Shown in pieces: positions 29,941 to 39,283 of a stretch of DNA of 64,000 nucleotides. Under the pieces are notes generated by a model. That model saw nothing but the letters and a program-made list of their open reading frames with translations, was not told where the DNA came from and made no database searches. The stretch lies in contig NZ_JQBR01000004.1 in the NCBI RefSeq assembly GCF_001438655.1, positions 124,001 to 188,000 on the forward strand, in the 5' to 3' direction. Source of the DNA: Pediococcus cellicola. Its GTDB lineage: Bacteria > Bacillota > Bacilli > Lactobacillales > Lactobacillaceae. Positions within the stretch are counted from its first letter, which is position 1, and each line of letters begins with the position of its first letter. The position numbers and the translations under genes were made by a program.

Positions 29941-30565
29941 TGAAACAACTTTATTTAGAATTGGATAAACTTGACCATTCTCACACTTCTGTGGCAAAAA
30001 ATTTTTACCTTTTGTTCAGCTGTAAGTGCTTCATAACACTACTTGAGAAAAAGTTAAAATTTCCACCACTCTATTCGCATAAACCGCGATAAATCATCAG
30101 GATACTATTGGCGATGGGCTCAGACCCACACTATAGCCTCTGTAAAGGCTGCGGTTTCTACGGTACTCCCTTTTCAATACCGTCGTCAGCACCGCTCATA
30201 TTTACTAAAAGATGGTGTTTCACAACTGCAATTGGGCATACCAATGTATAAAGAGCCTGAATCTTTTTCTGTGCTATGACAGTTAGTTTGATCGTCAGGC
30301 CTAACGCTGTGGCTCGCTCATAACCATCGACCCAATTTTTAAATTACTTGCACTCACAATGACAGCATCAAATTGCTCGCTATTTATATAACGTGACTGC
30401 TGCATAATCAGCTTTCTGATTTTGTTCAAAACCAGTAACCAGCAAACTTTTGTATTCGAATTAGTTTGTCTCATAAATCTCAAGTTTTTTCCAAAGCAAA
30501 GTTCGCTTTTGCACATTGAATTCAATCACAATAACAAAAATGGTACATACGTCCTTTTGAAGATA
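29941..30565. other. Long gene-less interval with RNA-like structure and a possible decayed gene
   Basis: No credible intact gene lies between the LOG-gene terminator and the rplL terminator. Plus-strand bases 30081-30183 can form a closed multi-branch fold: AAACCGC/GCGGTTT enclosing two hairpins, followed by ACGGTA/TACCGT. On the minus strand 30158-30343 is open for 61 codons without an upstream start, and shorter protein-like pieces in the other frames precede it, so gene decay is an alternative. I do not recognise either. Confidence 0.4.
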
Positions 30566-30570
30566 AAAAA

Positions 30571-30594
30571 AGAACCCACCGTAAAGTGAGTTCT
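30571..30594 (-). terminator. Terminator of rplJL
   Basis: On the minus strand AGAACTCAC pairs with GTGGGTTCT (one G-T pair) and is followed by seven T residues, 17 bases past the rplL stop. Confidence 0.85.
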
Positions 30595-30611
30595 TTTCAA
30601 ATGTAAAGTGC

Positions 30612-30980
30612 TTATTTAATTGTAACTGATGCGCCAGCTTCTTCAAGCTTAGCTTTAACATCGTTTGCTTCTTCTTCAGAAACATCTTCTTTGATTGCTG
30701 AAGGTGCTTTGTCAACAAGGTCTTTAGCATCTTTCAAGCCAAGTCCTGTGATTTCACGAACTGCCTTGATAGCCTTAACCTTAGCTGAACCAGCTTCTGT
30801 TAATTCAACAGTGAATGATGTCTTAGCAGCAGCACCATCGCCACCTGCAGCACCTGCAGCTGCAACAGGAGCAGCTGCAGAAACACCGAATTCGTCTTCG
30901 ATAGCTTTAACTAAGTCATTTAAGTCAGTAATTGAAGCGCCTTTTAAGTCTTCAATAAATTGGTCTTTATCTAATGCCAT
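30612..30980 (-). CDS. rplL: 50S ribosomal protein L7/L12
   Basis: The 122-residue protein has an N-terminal dimerisation helix ([17 protein letters not shown]), an Ala/Gly hinge ([16 protein letters not shown]) and the C-terminal factor-binding domain ([19 protein letters not shown]). It recruits translation GTPases. It is co-transcribed with rplJ, 33 bp upstream. Confidence 0.98.
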   Translation of the reverse strand: MALDKDQFIEDLKGASITDLNDLVKAIEDEFGVSAAAPVAAAGAAGGDGAAAKTSFTVELTEAGSAKVKAIKAVREITGLGLKDAKDLVDKAPSAIKEDVSEEEANDVKAKLEEAGASVTIK

Positions 30981-31013
30981 TTTTTGTTTCCTCCATTTGT
31001 ATGTCTAATTTAA

Positions 31014-31520
31014 TTATGCAGCGTCTTCTTCAGACTTTTTATCTGCAACAGCTTTAACAGCGTATGCCACATTACGAACAGGTGCTTGTAATACATTAGC
31101 AAGCATGCTGAGCAAGTCTTCACGGCTTGGCATTGAAGCATATGTGTTGATTTCTTCGATTGAAGCTACTTTACCTTCGATCATGCCACCCTTAAGTGTA
31201 AGTGCGTCATGTTCATCAGCAAATTTCTTCAAAATCTTTGCAGGAGCTACTGGATCCTCATCAGAGAATGCAACAGCACTTGGTCCAACAAAGACATCAT
31301 TTAAGTCTTTATAACCAGCTTTTTCTGCAGCACGAGTCAAAATCTTGTTTTTAATCACATGCAATGTAACACCAGCATCACGTAATTCCTTACGTAACTC
31401 AGTGTCTTCTGCAACTGTTAATCCACGAGAATCAACAACGATTGCGGAAGCGGCTTTGCTAAAATAATCAACAGCTGTATCAACAATTGCTGCTTTTTTA
31501 GCGATTGCTTCTTTACTCAT
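31014..31520 (-). CDS. rplJ: 50S ribosomal protein L10
   Basis: The 168-residue protein starts [20 protein letters not shown] and has the RNA-binding [20 protein letters not shown] region. Its C-terminal helix carries the L7/L12 dimers. The leader at 31553-31660 matches the L10 autoregulatory leader type. Confidence 0.98.
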   Translation of the reverse strand: MSKEAIAKKAAIVDTAVDYFSKAASAIVVDSRGLTVAEDTELRKELRDAGVTLHVIKNKILTRAAEKAGYKDLNDVFVGPSAVAFSDEDPVAPAKILKKFADEHDALTLKGGMIEGKVASIEEINTYASMPSREDLLSMLANVLQAPVRNVAYAVKAVADKKSEEDAA

Positions 31521-31552
31521 TAATTTTCACCTCCAGCAATTTTTTAATTATA

Positions 31553-31660
31553 AAAAAATCCGCACCCAGACCTGGGATACGGAAATTTACATTTCTACGT
31601 TCCTCGGCAGGTAATATTAAGACGAAATCGTCACCTGAGTCTTAGGCAAATTTTATTATA
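31553..31660 (-). promoter_or_regulatory. L10 leader (rplJL autoregulatory RNA) with attenuator
   Basis: The minus-strand leader contains TACCTGCCGAGGA, typical of Bacillota L10 leaders. It is followed by a hairpin with CCG/CGG and CCCAG/CTGGG pairing (31560-31582) and a T7 run, a terminator placed just upstream of the rplJ ribosome site. A perfect TATAAT lies at 31655-31660, though no good -35 is visible at 17 bp. L10(L12)4 binding is expected to control read-through. Confidence 0.8.
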
Positions 31661-31714
31661 ATTTACTTATCCAAGTTACCATAGCGTTTAATACATGTCA
31701 ACCTACAATTCAAA

Positions 31715-32404
31715 CTAGAATTGGGCCAAATCAACATGAACGCCAGGACCAAATGTAGAAGCTACAGAAACGTTCTTCACATAAGTTCCTTTAACAGATG
31801 CTGGACGAGCACGTACAATTGTATCTTCAATCACATTCAAGTTGCCTAACAACTTGTCAGCATCAAATGATACTTTACCAATTGGCACATGAACATTACC
31901 GTCACGGTCTGTTCTGTAAGTAACCTTACCAGCTTTTGATTCCTCAACAGCCTTAGTTACATCCATAGTAACTGTGCCAGTCTTAGGGTTAGGCATTAAG
32001 CCTTTAGGTCCAAGGACACGGCCTAAACGACCAACTTGAGCCATCATATCAGGTGTTGCAATAGCAACATCAAAATCTAGCCAACCGTCTTGAATGCGTT
32101 GAACCAAATCATCATCACCCACAACATCAGCACCAGCTGCTTGTGCGTCTTTAGCTTTTTGACCTTTAGCAAATACGATTACAGTTTGTTCCTTACCAGT
32201 ACCATTTGGTAAAACAACCGCACCACGTAATTGTTGGTCTGCTTGTTTTGTATCTACATTTAATTTAAAAACTGTTTCAACAGTTGCATCAAATTTAGCG
32301 AAATCAACCTTTTTGACTAATTCCAAAGCTTCCTTTGGTGCATATGCTTTTGTGGTATCAACTTGCTTTAAAGCGTCTTGATACTTTTTACCTCTTTTTG
32401 CCAT
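31715..32404 (-). CDS. rplA: 50S ribosomal protein L1
   Basis: The 229-residue protein begins [16 protein letters not shown] and has the signature [15 protein letters not shown]. It binds 23S rRNA at the L1 stalk. The ATG at 32404 has AAGGAGG upstream; sequence in frame further upstream is leader. It follows rplK in one operon. Confidence 0.98.
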   Translation of the reverse strand: MAKRGKKYQDALKQVDTTKAYAPKEALELVKKVDFAKFDATVETVFKLNVDTKQADQQLRGAVVLPNGTGKEQTVIVFAKGQKAKDAQAAGADVVGDDDLVQRIQDGWLDFDVAIATPDMMAQVGRLGRVLGPKGLMPNPKTGTVTMDVTKAVEESKAGKVTYRTDRDGNVHVPIGKVSFDADKLLGNLNVIEDTIVRARPASVKGTYVKNVSVASTFGPGVHVDLAQF

Positions 32405-32492
32405 CTGTGTTTTCCTCCTTGCAAATGTGGTTTTATCGGATTTTCCTCCCACTTGATACATCCACTTTAATGGAGTATCCGACTACAACAAC

Positions 32493-32918
32493 CTAGTCTT
32501 TAACTTCAAAGCCCATGCTGCGTGCAGTACCTTCGACCATGCGCATTGCAGATTCAACATTTGCAGCGTTTAGATCTTGCATTTTTGTTTCGGCGATTTC
32601 CTTAACTTGATCCTTGGTTACAGTTGCAACCTTGTTCGTGTTAGGTTCACCAGAACCATGTTCAACACCGGCAGCTTTCTTCAAGAGAACAGAAGCAGGT
32701 GGAGTCTTTGTAATAAAGTCAAATGAACGATCTTCATAAACTGTAATTACGACAGGAATTAACATGCCAGCTTGGTCAGCTGTACGTGCATTAAATTCCT
32801 TTGTGAATCCCATGATATTAATACCTGCTTGCCCTAATGCAGGACCAACTGGTGGAGCCGGAGTTGCTTTTCCGGCGGGAATTTGCAATTTAACAACGTT
32901 TGCTACTTTTTTTGCCAC
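32493..32918 (-). CDS. rplK: 50S ribosomal protein L11
   Basis: The 141-residue protein has [20 protein letters not shown] and the C-terminal [10 protein letters not shown]. It binds the GTPase-associated centre of 23S rRNA. It heads the rplK-rplA operon behind the promoter at 33010-33038. Confidence 0.98.
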   Translation of the reverse strand: MAKKVANVVKLQIPAGKATPAPPVGPALGQAGINIMGFTKEFNARTADQAGMLIPVVITVYEDRSFDFITKTPPASVLLKKAAGVEHGSGEPNTNKVATVTKDQVKEIAETKMQDLNAANVESAMRMVEGTARSMGFEVKD

Positions 32919-33009
32919 GAGACATACCTCCTTATAAGTCCGTGTGTGGTATGATGAGGATTTAAATTTCCTCTCCCACGCTTATATATGCACAAAAGCA
33001 TACCCCAAG

Positions 33010-33038
33010 AGTATACCATGTAATGTTCAAAAGAACAA
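33010..33038 (-). promoter_or_regulatory. Promoter of rplKA
   Basis: TTGTTC (33033-33038) and TATACT (33010-33015) are spaced 17 bp apart on the minus strand, between nusG and rplK. Confidence 0.7.
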
Positions 33039-33046
33039 ACACAGAT

Positions 33047-33592
33047 TTAATCAAGCTTATCGATCTGATCCATATCAAGCTCAGTACTTGTTTCTCGTCC
33101 AAACATATTGATGTTGACCTTTAACTTCATATTCTTATTATCAACTTCAGTAATTTTACCTGTTAAGCCAGAAAAGGCACCATCAACAATTTTAACCGTC
33201 TCGCCTTCTTCAACATCAATATCAGCATGCCGTACAGACATCCCTAAATGTCTTAAAATACGCTCTGCTTCATCTGGTAATAATGGTGATGGTTTACTAC
33301 CTGAACCATGTGAGCCGACAAAGCCTGTTACACCAGGCGTATTTCGGACAATATACCAAGACTGGTCTGTCATGACCATTTCTACAAGTACATATCCAGG
33401 AAACTCTTTTTTCATTGTAACTTTATCTTTACCATTCTTATTTTCATGCTCTTCTTCTTCAGGTACTACCACTCGAAAAATGTTATCCTGCATCCCCATT
33501 GATTGAGAACGAGACTCCAAATTCGCCTTTACTTTGTTTTCATAACCTGAATACGTATGTAGCACATACCAATTTTTTGCTGCAGATTCCAA
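33047..33592 (-). CDS. nusG: Transcription termination/antitermination protein NusG
   Basis: The protein has the NGN domain (NWYVLHTYSGYENKVKANLE, FPGYVLVEMVM, TPGVTGFVG) and the KOW motif (VKIVDGAFSGLTGKI). It binds RNA polymerase and modulates pausing and termination. I start it at a TTG at 33592 (181 residues), with AAAGGAG seven bases upstream; the in-frame ATG at 33619 precedes that ribosome site and lacks its own. A terminator-like hairpin lies close upstream at 33628-33647. Confidence 0.95.
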   Translation of the reverse strand: MESAAKNWYVLHTYSGYENKVKANLESRSQSMGMQDNIFRVVVPEEEEHENKNGKDKVTMKKEFPGYVLVEMVMTDQSWYIVRNTPGVTGFVGSHGSGSKPSPLLPDEAERILRHLGMSVRHADIDVEEGETVKIVDGAFSGLTGKITEVDNKNMKLKVNINMFGRETSTELDMDQIDKLD

Positions 33593-33627
33593 TTTATTTC
33601 TCCTTTGAATGTTGACCAAAATAAAAA

Positions 33628-33647
33628 AACTCCGTCTCCACGAAGTT
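33628..33647 (-). terminator. Terminator-like hairpin between secE and nusG
   Basis: On the minus strand AACTTCG/CGGAGTT (one G-T pair) with a 6-nt loop is followed by seven T residues. It ends only 16 bases upstream of the nusG ribosome binding site, so it may end secE transcripts or attenuate nusG. Confidence 0.65.
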
Positions 33648-33692
33648 CCATCACAAGTATTGTATCAAAAAAAAACAATTAGTGCCATCGAT

Positions 33693-33860
33693 TTACTGGA
33701 ATAAACCAAGAAAAAGTTGAACTAACCAATCTACTAAAGCGAAAAACGCCACGAAGAATACGGACAGTCCAATGACAGAAGAAGAATCTTTACGTAATTG
33801 ACGTCCGTTTGGCCAAGTAACTTCATGCATCTCATGAATAACACTTTTTATAAATTTCAT
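33693..33860 (-). CDS. secE: Preprotein translocase subunit SecE
   Basis: This short gene encodes 55 residues starting MKFIKSVIHEMHEVTWPNGR, with the conserved amphipathic helix (VTWPNGRQL) and one transmembrane segment (SVFFVAFFALVDWLVQLFLG). It clamps SecY in the translocon. AGGAGGAAAG precedes the start, partly overlapping the end of rpmG. It sits in the standard rpmG-secE-nusG order. Confidence 0.95.
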   Translation of the reverse strand: MKFIKSVIHEMHEVTWPNGRQLRKDSSSVIGLSVFFVAFFALVDWLVQLFLGLFQ

Positions 33861-33872
33861 TGAACTTTCCTC

Positions 33873-34022
33873 CTAGCGAGTTTCTCGATGTAGCGTGTGT
33901 TTGTTACAATGTTTACAGTATTTTTTAACTTCTAATCTTGTCGTACGATTAGGGTTTGCGGCCACTGTATAATTTCGTGATCCGCAAACCGAACATGCTA
34001 AGGCAATTTGTTTTTGCGCCAT
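33873..34022 (-). CDS. rpmG: 50S ribosomal protein L33
   Basis: The 49-residue protein starts [19 protein letters not shown] and has four cysteines in two CxxC pairs (CSVC and CKHC), the zinc-binding form of L33. It ends KHTLHRETR. It lies 12 bp before secE. Confidence 0.95.
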   Translation of the reverse strand: MAQKQIALACSVCGSRNYTVAANPNRTTRLEVKKYCKHCNKHTLHRETR

Positions 34023-34130
34023 TATTATATATCTCCCTAATTAATCAAACCTAACTTTATCATGCCGTTGTCAGCATGTCAATTTCATTACTTTGTGACT
34101 AGACCTGATCAAAATAAACTGAGTAATCAA

Positions 34131-34154
34131 AAAATAGAGCCGAAGCCCTATTTT
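34131..34154 (-). terminator. Terminator of the sigma factor gene
   Basis: On the minus strand AAATAGGGC-TTCG-GCTCTATTT (one G-T pair) is followed by a T run, a few bases after the stop codon. Confidence 0.7.
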
Positions 34155-34163
34155 AATCACATA

Positions 34164-34760
34164 TCATTGAAACACACGTCGTGTAAATTTATTTCGGCAC
34201 CGATTAATCGCGTTTAATACTTGTGACTCTTCACAATTTAAAATCTTTGCAATCTGAGCACTAGTTTTTCCCGCGAAAAAAAGTCCTGACACTTGCGACT
34301 CAAACTTAGAAAGATCCGCACAATAATTCCGACAATCCTCTTTCAAAACGGCAAGTTCATGCGGACCACCGTGCTTGGTCACAAATAACCTTTCATATTC
34401 ACTGCTTTCATTCTGCATGGCATCCAGTGAACTACAAAGTAAATTCGACCGCCGCTTAAACGCCATTTCTCGGCGAATCAAACTATAAATCCGATTTTGA
34501 AAGTTGGTTTGAAAGAATTTTCCCAAAGTGATATGGCGCTGACCATCAAAATTAGCAATCGTATTAAAAAAAGTGATTCGGCCTTCTTGCAACCAATCGT
34601 CACGATCATAACCTCTCAAAAAATACTTGGCTTTGACACGCATGACGATTGGGAGATACTGCTGAAATAAATACTCAAAACTATCTGAATCGCCTGCTCT
34701 ACTGGCTTCAATTAGTTTTTGTTCACGTGCATATTCAATTTTACGTACATTGTTAGTCAT
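34164..34760 (-). CDS. Sigma-70 family factor, SigH/ComX-like
   Basis: The 198-residue protein has sigma region 2 (RGYDRDDWLQEGRITFFNTIANFD, the DxxQE-type core-binding and -10 region) and a region 4-like helix-turn-helix (GKTSAQIAKILNCEESQVLNAI). Its location upstream of rpmG-secE-nusG is that of sigH in Bacillus. In lactobacilli such factors are called SigH or ComX and can switch on late competence genes; comFA-comFC in this window are candidate targets. The region between 2 and 4 is short. Regulation is unknown. Confidence 0.85.
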   Translation of the reverse strand: MTNNVRKIEYAREQKLIEASRAGDSDSFEYLFQQYLPIVMRVKAKYFLRGYDRDDWLQEGRITFFNTIANFDGQRHITLGKFFQTNFQNRIYSLIRREMAFKRRSNLLCSSLDAMQNESSEYERLFVTKHGGPHELAVLKEDCRNYCADLSKFESQVSGLFFAGKTSAQIAKILNCEESQVLNAINRCRNKFTRRVFQ

Positions 34761-34870
34761 TTAAGGCTCCTAACCAGCCTCCTCGAAAAATAATATACCA
34801 AAATAGCTGCTCATACATCAAGAGAACGTACGTTTAAATGGGAGAATTATGTTGTTTTTTACAGAAAATA

Positions 34871-34914
34871 AAACTGCGAAAAAAGGTGCTCAATAACAAC
34901 CTTTTTCGCAGTTT
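34871..34914. terminator. Terminator of rlmB
   Basis: A 15-bp stem with one bulged A (34871-34886 with 34900-34914) carries A/T-rich tails on both sides. On the minus strand it follows rlmB. Confidence 0.75.
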
Positions 34915-34955
34915 TTCGTTAATTTTGCGTACTATTTTTCAAAAACTTCCTACTT

Positions 34956-35744
34956 CTACAATAAATGCCGAGTTGAAAATCCCTGATAGATTAATAAACT
35001 AGCTGCAACACTGGCATTTAAACTTTGCACTTGGCCAACCATTGGAATCGTTAAGGTCTCATCCACCTGTTTTTTCAATAGTGGTGAAATTCCCTTTCCT
35101 TCATTGCCAATCACCAAGCCAACCGAGCCTGTGGCATCCCAACGTCGATAATCGGTCCCGTTCATATCGGTCCCGAATATCCACATGCCTCGTTTCTTTA
35201 ATTCTTTGACTGTATTAACCAAGTTGGTCACCCGAACCACCGGCACATGTTCAATGGCCCCGGCAGATGTTTTTGCAACCGTACTGGTTAATCCAACCGC
35301 ACGATGCTTAGGAATAATAACGCCATGCACCCCAGCTGCATCAGCTGTTCGTAATATTGATCCCAAATTATGAGGATCCTCAATGCTGTCTAAAATGAGG
35401 ACAAACGGGGCTTCATCTTTAGCGGCCGCTTTTTTGAACACGTCTTCCAAGTCTGCATATTCAAAAGCTGCAATTGCCAAAACAACACCCTGATGATTTT
35501 GTCCATCAGCTAAATGGTCTAATTTATGTTTGGGAACTTGCGACACAATTAACTTTCTTTTTTCCGCTAACTTCACAATGTCGTGGATAGCGTCCGCTTT
35601 CAATCCTTCTTGAATAAACACTTTATTAATCGTTTGCTGTGATTTTAGAGCGGACACAGCAGGATGCCGGCCAATGATAAAATCACCTGATGCTTCAGAT
35701 GTTTCATTAGAAGTCTGCTGCTCATTTTGTTTATTTTGTGTCAT
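34956..35744 (-). CDS. rlmB: 23S rRNA (guanosine(2251)-2'-O)-methyltransferase RlmB (TrmH/SpoU family)
   Basis: The 262-residue protein has an N-terminal L30e-like substrate domain ([13 protein letters not shown]) and the SPOUT domain with [34 protein letters not shown] and [19 protein letters not shown], the three TrmH motifs that form the SAM-binding knot. It overlaps the 3' end of mrnC by 14 bp. Confidence 0.94.
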   Translation of the reverse strand: MTQNKQNEQQTSNETSEASGDFIIGRHPAVSALKSQQTINKVFIQEGLKADAIHDIVKLAEKRKLIVSQVPKHKLDHLADGQNHQGVVLAIAAFEYADLEDVFKKAAAKDEAPFVLILDSIEDPHNLGSILRTADAAGVHGVIIPKHRAVGLTSTVAKTSAGAIEHVPVVRVTNLVNTVKELKKRGMWIFGTDMNGTDYRRWDATGSVGLVIGNEGKGISPLLKKQVDETLTIPMVGQVQSLNASVAASLLIYQGFSTRHLL

Positions 35745-36144
35745 GCGTGATAATTCCTTCCTCGACTTGGTCGATACACCAATTGGCTAGCCAATCTAAT
35801 CGTTCTTGCTGACCGCTCAACGAAAGGTAGCCCATAAGTGCTTCAAATCCTGTTGAAATTCGATAAGTCAGCACCGAAGTATTTTTGGCCGATGTGTGGC
35901 TTTTGGCATTTCGTCCTCGCTTAAAATACTCTTGTTCGGTTTCCGTCAAAATTTTTTGCTCTGTCATGGCGCCAATCAACGCTGCCTGTGCTTTAGCAGA
36001 AACAAAATTGGTTGCCGTATGATGCAGTTTAGTAGGCTTAGTTAACCCTTTTTGGATCAAATGTCTCCTTATATAAACTTCGTACACGGCATCTCCTAAA
36101 TAAGCGAGCGCAATACCATTTAGTTGTCGATAATCTTCTGTCAT
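35731..36144 (-). CDS. mrnC: Mini-ribonuclease III
   Basis: The 137-residue protein has the RNase III signature [17 protein letters not shown] but no dsRNA-binding domain, which defines mini-III. It trims 23S rRNA termini. It lies 4 bp after cysS and overlaps rlmB, the conserved cysS-mrnC-rlmB order. Confidence 0.95.
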   Translation of the reverse strand: MTEDYRQLNGIALAYLGDAVYEVYIRRHLIQKGLTKPTKLHHTATNFVSAKAQAALIGAMTEQKILTETEQEYFKRGRNAKSHTSAKNTSVLTYRISTGFEALMGYLSLSGQQERLDWLANWCIDQVEEGIITHDTK

Positions 36145-36148
36145 TTAC

Positions 36149-37555
36149 CTATATCCTTTTCCATCTTGTGCCCTGAGGCGTATCTTCTAAGACAATCCCT
36201 TGACTTTTAAGTTGATCACGAATTTCATCACTGCGTTGAAAATCTTTATTATCTCTAGCCGCATTTCGCTGTTCAATGAGTGCTTTAATGGTGTCATCTT
36301 CCAAATGATCATCAGCTAATTGAATTCCAAAAATACCAACTAATTGCGTAAATTTCGATTTCAAAAAGGCCAATGTGTCTTGTTTCACGTTTACACGCTC
36401 ACTGTATACATTTAAAACCTTAGCTAGTTCATAAACCACAGCAATCCCGTTTTGAGCATTAAAGTCGTCATCCATGGCCTGATTAAATTGCCCCACTAAC
36501 GTCTCAACTTGTTGTGTCACTTCAGGATCCGTCCCAGGTGTGGCATCTTTAAAACGATAATTGAGATTTGTGAAGGCGTTCTTTAATTTGGCTAAGTTGT
36601 TGCCCGCTTCTGCTAAGTTTGCCTTCGTATATTGAATAGGTCGACGATACTGTGTCGTCGCCATAAACAATCGTAAAATCTGAGGATCCATTTGCTGTAC
36701 AATATCATGAACAGTCACAAAATTACCAAGCGATTTACTCATTTTTTCGTTTTCATCACCAACGGTCACAAAACCATTGTGCATCCAGTAATTTGAGAAA
36801 GTTTTACCTGTTTTTGCCTCACTTTGGGCAATCTCATTTTCATGATGCGGAAATTCAAGATCTTCACCACCAGCATGAATATCAATTGTTTCTCCCAAAT
36901 ACTTGGTGGCCATTACAGAACACTCAATGTGCCAACCCGGTCGGCCTTTTCCCCAAGGTGCCTGCCAGGAAATCTCGTCTCCTTTTGCCCCTTTCCATAA
37001 TGCAAAATCAATGGGATCTTCCTTGCGGGCTGTTTCTTCATCGCTCACGTGCTCACTGGCCCCCTGCTCAAGATCGTCAATATTCTGACCTGACAGTTCA
37101 CCATAATGCTGAAACTTCCGGGTGCGATAGTAAACGTCCCCTTCTGAAACATAAGCATAGCCTTTATCCAACAAAACCTGTATAAAATCAATGATTTCCG
37201 GAATATTTTCGGTTGCCCGCGGATTAACCGTTGCAGGTTCCACATTAACTGCTTGGCTATCCTGCATAAACGCCTTAATATATTTTTCAGCTAATTGAGG
37301 TACAGTTGTATGGTCTTTTTTGGCTGTATGAATCATTTTGTCATCAACATCTGTAAAATTAGACACAAAATTTACTTTGTAACCTCGATACTCAAAATAG
37401 CGCCGAATAGTATCAAACGCAATGATACTACGCGCATTGCCAATATGAATATAATTGTAGACTGTGGGTCCACACACATACATGTTCACAATATGAGGTG
37501 TAATCGGTTGAAAAACCTCCTTTTTGCGCGTCATCGTATTATATAGAGTTATCAT
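36149..37555 (-). CDS. cysS: Cysteinyl-tRNA synthetase
   Basis: The 468-residue class I synthetase has the HIGH-type motif [13 protein letters not shown], zinc ligands ([20 protein letters not shown]) and KMSKSLGN. It charges tRNA-Cys. The ATG at 37555 has AAGAGGG nine bases upstream. No T-box leader is visible; a possible weak promoter (TAAAAT near 37595) lies after the gltX terminator. Confidence 0.97.
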   Translation of the reverse strand: MITLYNTMTRKKEVFQPITPHIVNMYVCGPTVYNYIHIGNARSIIAFDTIRRYFEYRGYKVNFVSNFTDVDDKMIHTAKKDHTTVPQLAEKYIKAFMQDSQAVNVEPATVNPRATENIPEIIDFIQVLLDKGYAYVSEGDVYYRTRKFQHYGELSGQNIDDLEQGASEHVSDEETARKEDPIDFALWKGAKGDEISWQAPWGKGRPGWHIECSVMATKYLGETIDIHAGGEDLEFPHHENEIAQSEAKTGKTFSNYWMHNGFVTVGDENEKMSKSLGNFVTVHDIVQQMDPQILRLFMATTQYRRPIQYTKANLAEAGNNLAKLKNAFTNLNYRFKDATPGTDPEVTQQVETLVGQFNQAMDDDFNAQNGIAVVYELAKVLNVYSERVNVKQDTLAFLKSKFTQLVGIFGIQLADDHLEDDTIKALIEQRNAARDNKDFQRSDEIRDQLKSQGIVLEDTPQGTRWKRI

Positions 37556-37657
37556 AAAAGCGGCCCTCTTTCCTGTTTTCATTCTGCTTTGATTTTATCA
37601 CATATCGCAATATGCAATATAGAAAACTCCCTTTTTCAAATTCAAAGCACTTAAAAA

Positions 37658-37697
37658 AACAACTAATTCAAAGGTTTGTACCTTTAAATCAGTTGTT
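37658..37697 (-). terminator. Terminator of gltX
   Basis: AACAACT/AGTTGTT arms (37658-37664 with 37691-37697) and an inner AAAGGT/ACCTTT stem are followed by seven T residues on the minus strand. Confidence 0.8.
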
Positions 37698-37709
37698 CTT
37701 CTTGAATCA

Positions 37710-39197
37710 TTATGCCAATTCATCAATCATAGCTTTAAGATGTGACATAGCCGTTTTTTGGCCTAATAACTCAATTGTTTCTGGTAATTCAGGGCCATGC
37801 ATTTCATGGGTAATCGCAATTCGAATTGGCATCCAAAGCGCGCGTCCCTTTACGCCCGTCTCTTTTTGAACGGACTTGATTGCTGCCAAAATTTCAACCG
37901 TATCAAAAATAACCATTTGTTCAAACTTGGCATATAAAGCCTTTAAGACTGGTAAAGCTGTATCCGCAGAAATTTCCTGACGTGACTCTTCATCAATCTC
38001 ATCTGGTCCATTGAAAAACAAATCAGCCATTTCGTTAATTTGTGCGGTATAACTCATTTGTCGTTTATACACATTGATTAACTTTCGAGCCCATTCCACA
38101 CGTTCCGGTGCCGGATTCTTTTCAATATTACCCGCTTTAATTAACTGACGTAATGCAGAATCCATAACGCGGTCTTCGTCTGCAGCTTTTACATACTGGT
38201 TATTAATCCACTCCAGTTTTTTACCGTCAAAAGCAGCAGGGGATTTGCTCAACCGTTTTTCATCATACATCTTAATTAATTCACGTTGCGTAAAGATTTC
38301 ACTTTCGCCAACTGGTGACCAGCCTAGTAAGACAATAAAGTTTAACATGGCATCTGGAAGATAACCCAAGTCACGATATTGTTCAATAAACTGAAGCACA
38401 CTTTCATCTCGTTTGCTTAGCTTTTTACCGGTTTCAGTATTAATAATTAAACTCATGTGACCAAACTTAGGTGGTTGCCAGCCAAACGCTTCATAAATCA
38501 TCAATTGTTTTGGCGTATTGGCAACATGGTCATCGCCACGGAAAACGTGAGAAATTTCCATTTTATGATCATCAACGACAACCGCAAAATTATATGTTGG
38601 CATACCATCGCGTTTTTGAATCACAAAATCGCCACCAATGGTACTAGAATCAAAGGAAATATTGCCTTTAACAATATCATCCCAGCTATATGTTTTATGT
38701 TCTGGGACCCGGAAACGAATAACAGGCTCTAAACCAGCGGCTTTTGATTCTGCAATTTTAGCGGCTATTTGTTCTTTAGTCATTCCCGCATACTCATACT
38801 CATAGTGAGGCATCTCGCCACGTGCTTTTTGAGCTTCACGTTGCTTTTGAAGTTCCTCTTCGGTCTCATAAGATTCGTAAGCCAAATCTTTATCCATTAA
38901 TTCTTGGATTAGGGGTTCATAAATTGCTTTTCGTTCAGATTGACGATAAGGACCATAATCACCTGGCTTATCAGGACCTTCATCCCAATCAAGACCCAAC
39001 CATTTCAGATTTTCAAGCTGGCTACGTTCCCCATCCTTGATATTGCGGCTGGTATCCGTATCCTCAATTCGAATAATAAACTTGCCTTTGTAATGTCGCG
39101 CAAACAAATAATTAAATAGAGCTGTTCTCGCATTACCAATATGCAAATGACCAGTAGGACTTGGTGCATAACGAACACGAATCTTACTTTTTGCCAA
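37710..39197 (-). CDS. gltX: Glutamyl-tRNA synthetase (non-discriminating type expected)
   Basis: The protein has [20 protein letters not shown] (HIGH) and [10 protein letters not shown] (KMSKS-like). I take a TTG at 39197 as start ([16 protein letters not shown], 495 residues), with AAAGAGG eight bases before it; the ATG at 39218 lies upstream of that site. In lactobacilli this enzyme usually also mis-charges tRNA-Gln for GatCAB; that part is from family knowledge. Confidence 0.96.
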   Translation of the reverse strand: MAKSKIRVRYAPSPTGHLHIGNARTALFNYLFARHYKGKFIIRIEDTDTSRNIKDGERSQLENLKWLGLDWDEGPDKPGDYGPYRQSERKAIYEPLIQELMDKDLAYESYETEEELQKQREAQKARGEMPHYEYEYAGMTKEQIAAKIAESKAAGLEPVIRFRVPEHKTYSWDDIVKGNISFDSSTIGGDFVIQKRDGMPTYNFAVVVDDHKMEISHVFRGDDHVANTPKQLMIYEAFGWQPPKFGHMSLIINTETGKKLSKRDESVLQFIEQYRDLGYLPDAMLNFIVLLGWSPVGESEIFTQRELIKMYDEKRLSKSPAAFDGKKLEWINNQYVKAADEDRVMDSALRQLIKAGNIEKNPAPERVEWARKLINVYKRQMSYTAQINEMADLFFNGPDEIDEESRQEISADTALPVLKALYAKFEQMVIFDTVEILAAIKSVQKETGVKGRALWMPIRIAITHEMHGPELPETIELLGQKTAMSHLKAMIDELA

Positions 39198-39283
39198 AAT
39201 TAACGCCTCTTTCTTCATTTTTCACATTTTATTGCTTAATCAATTGTACAATTGCCATTCAAATAAATAAAGGTACAATCACG

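Noticed and set aside
39198-39283. T-box leader upstream of gltX or cysS
   Set aside because: No AGGGTGGNACCGCG-type sequence or antiterminator pair is present near either gene.
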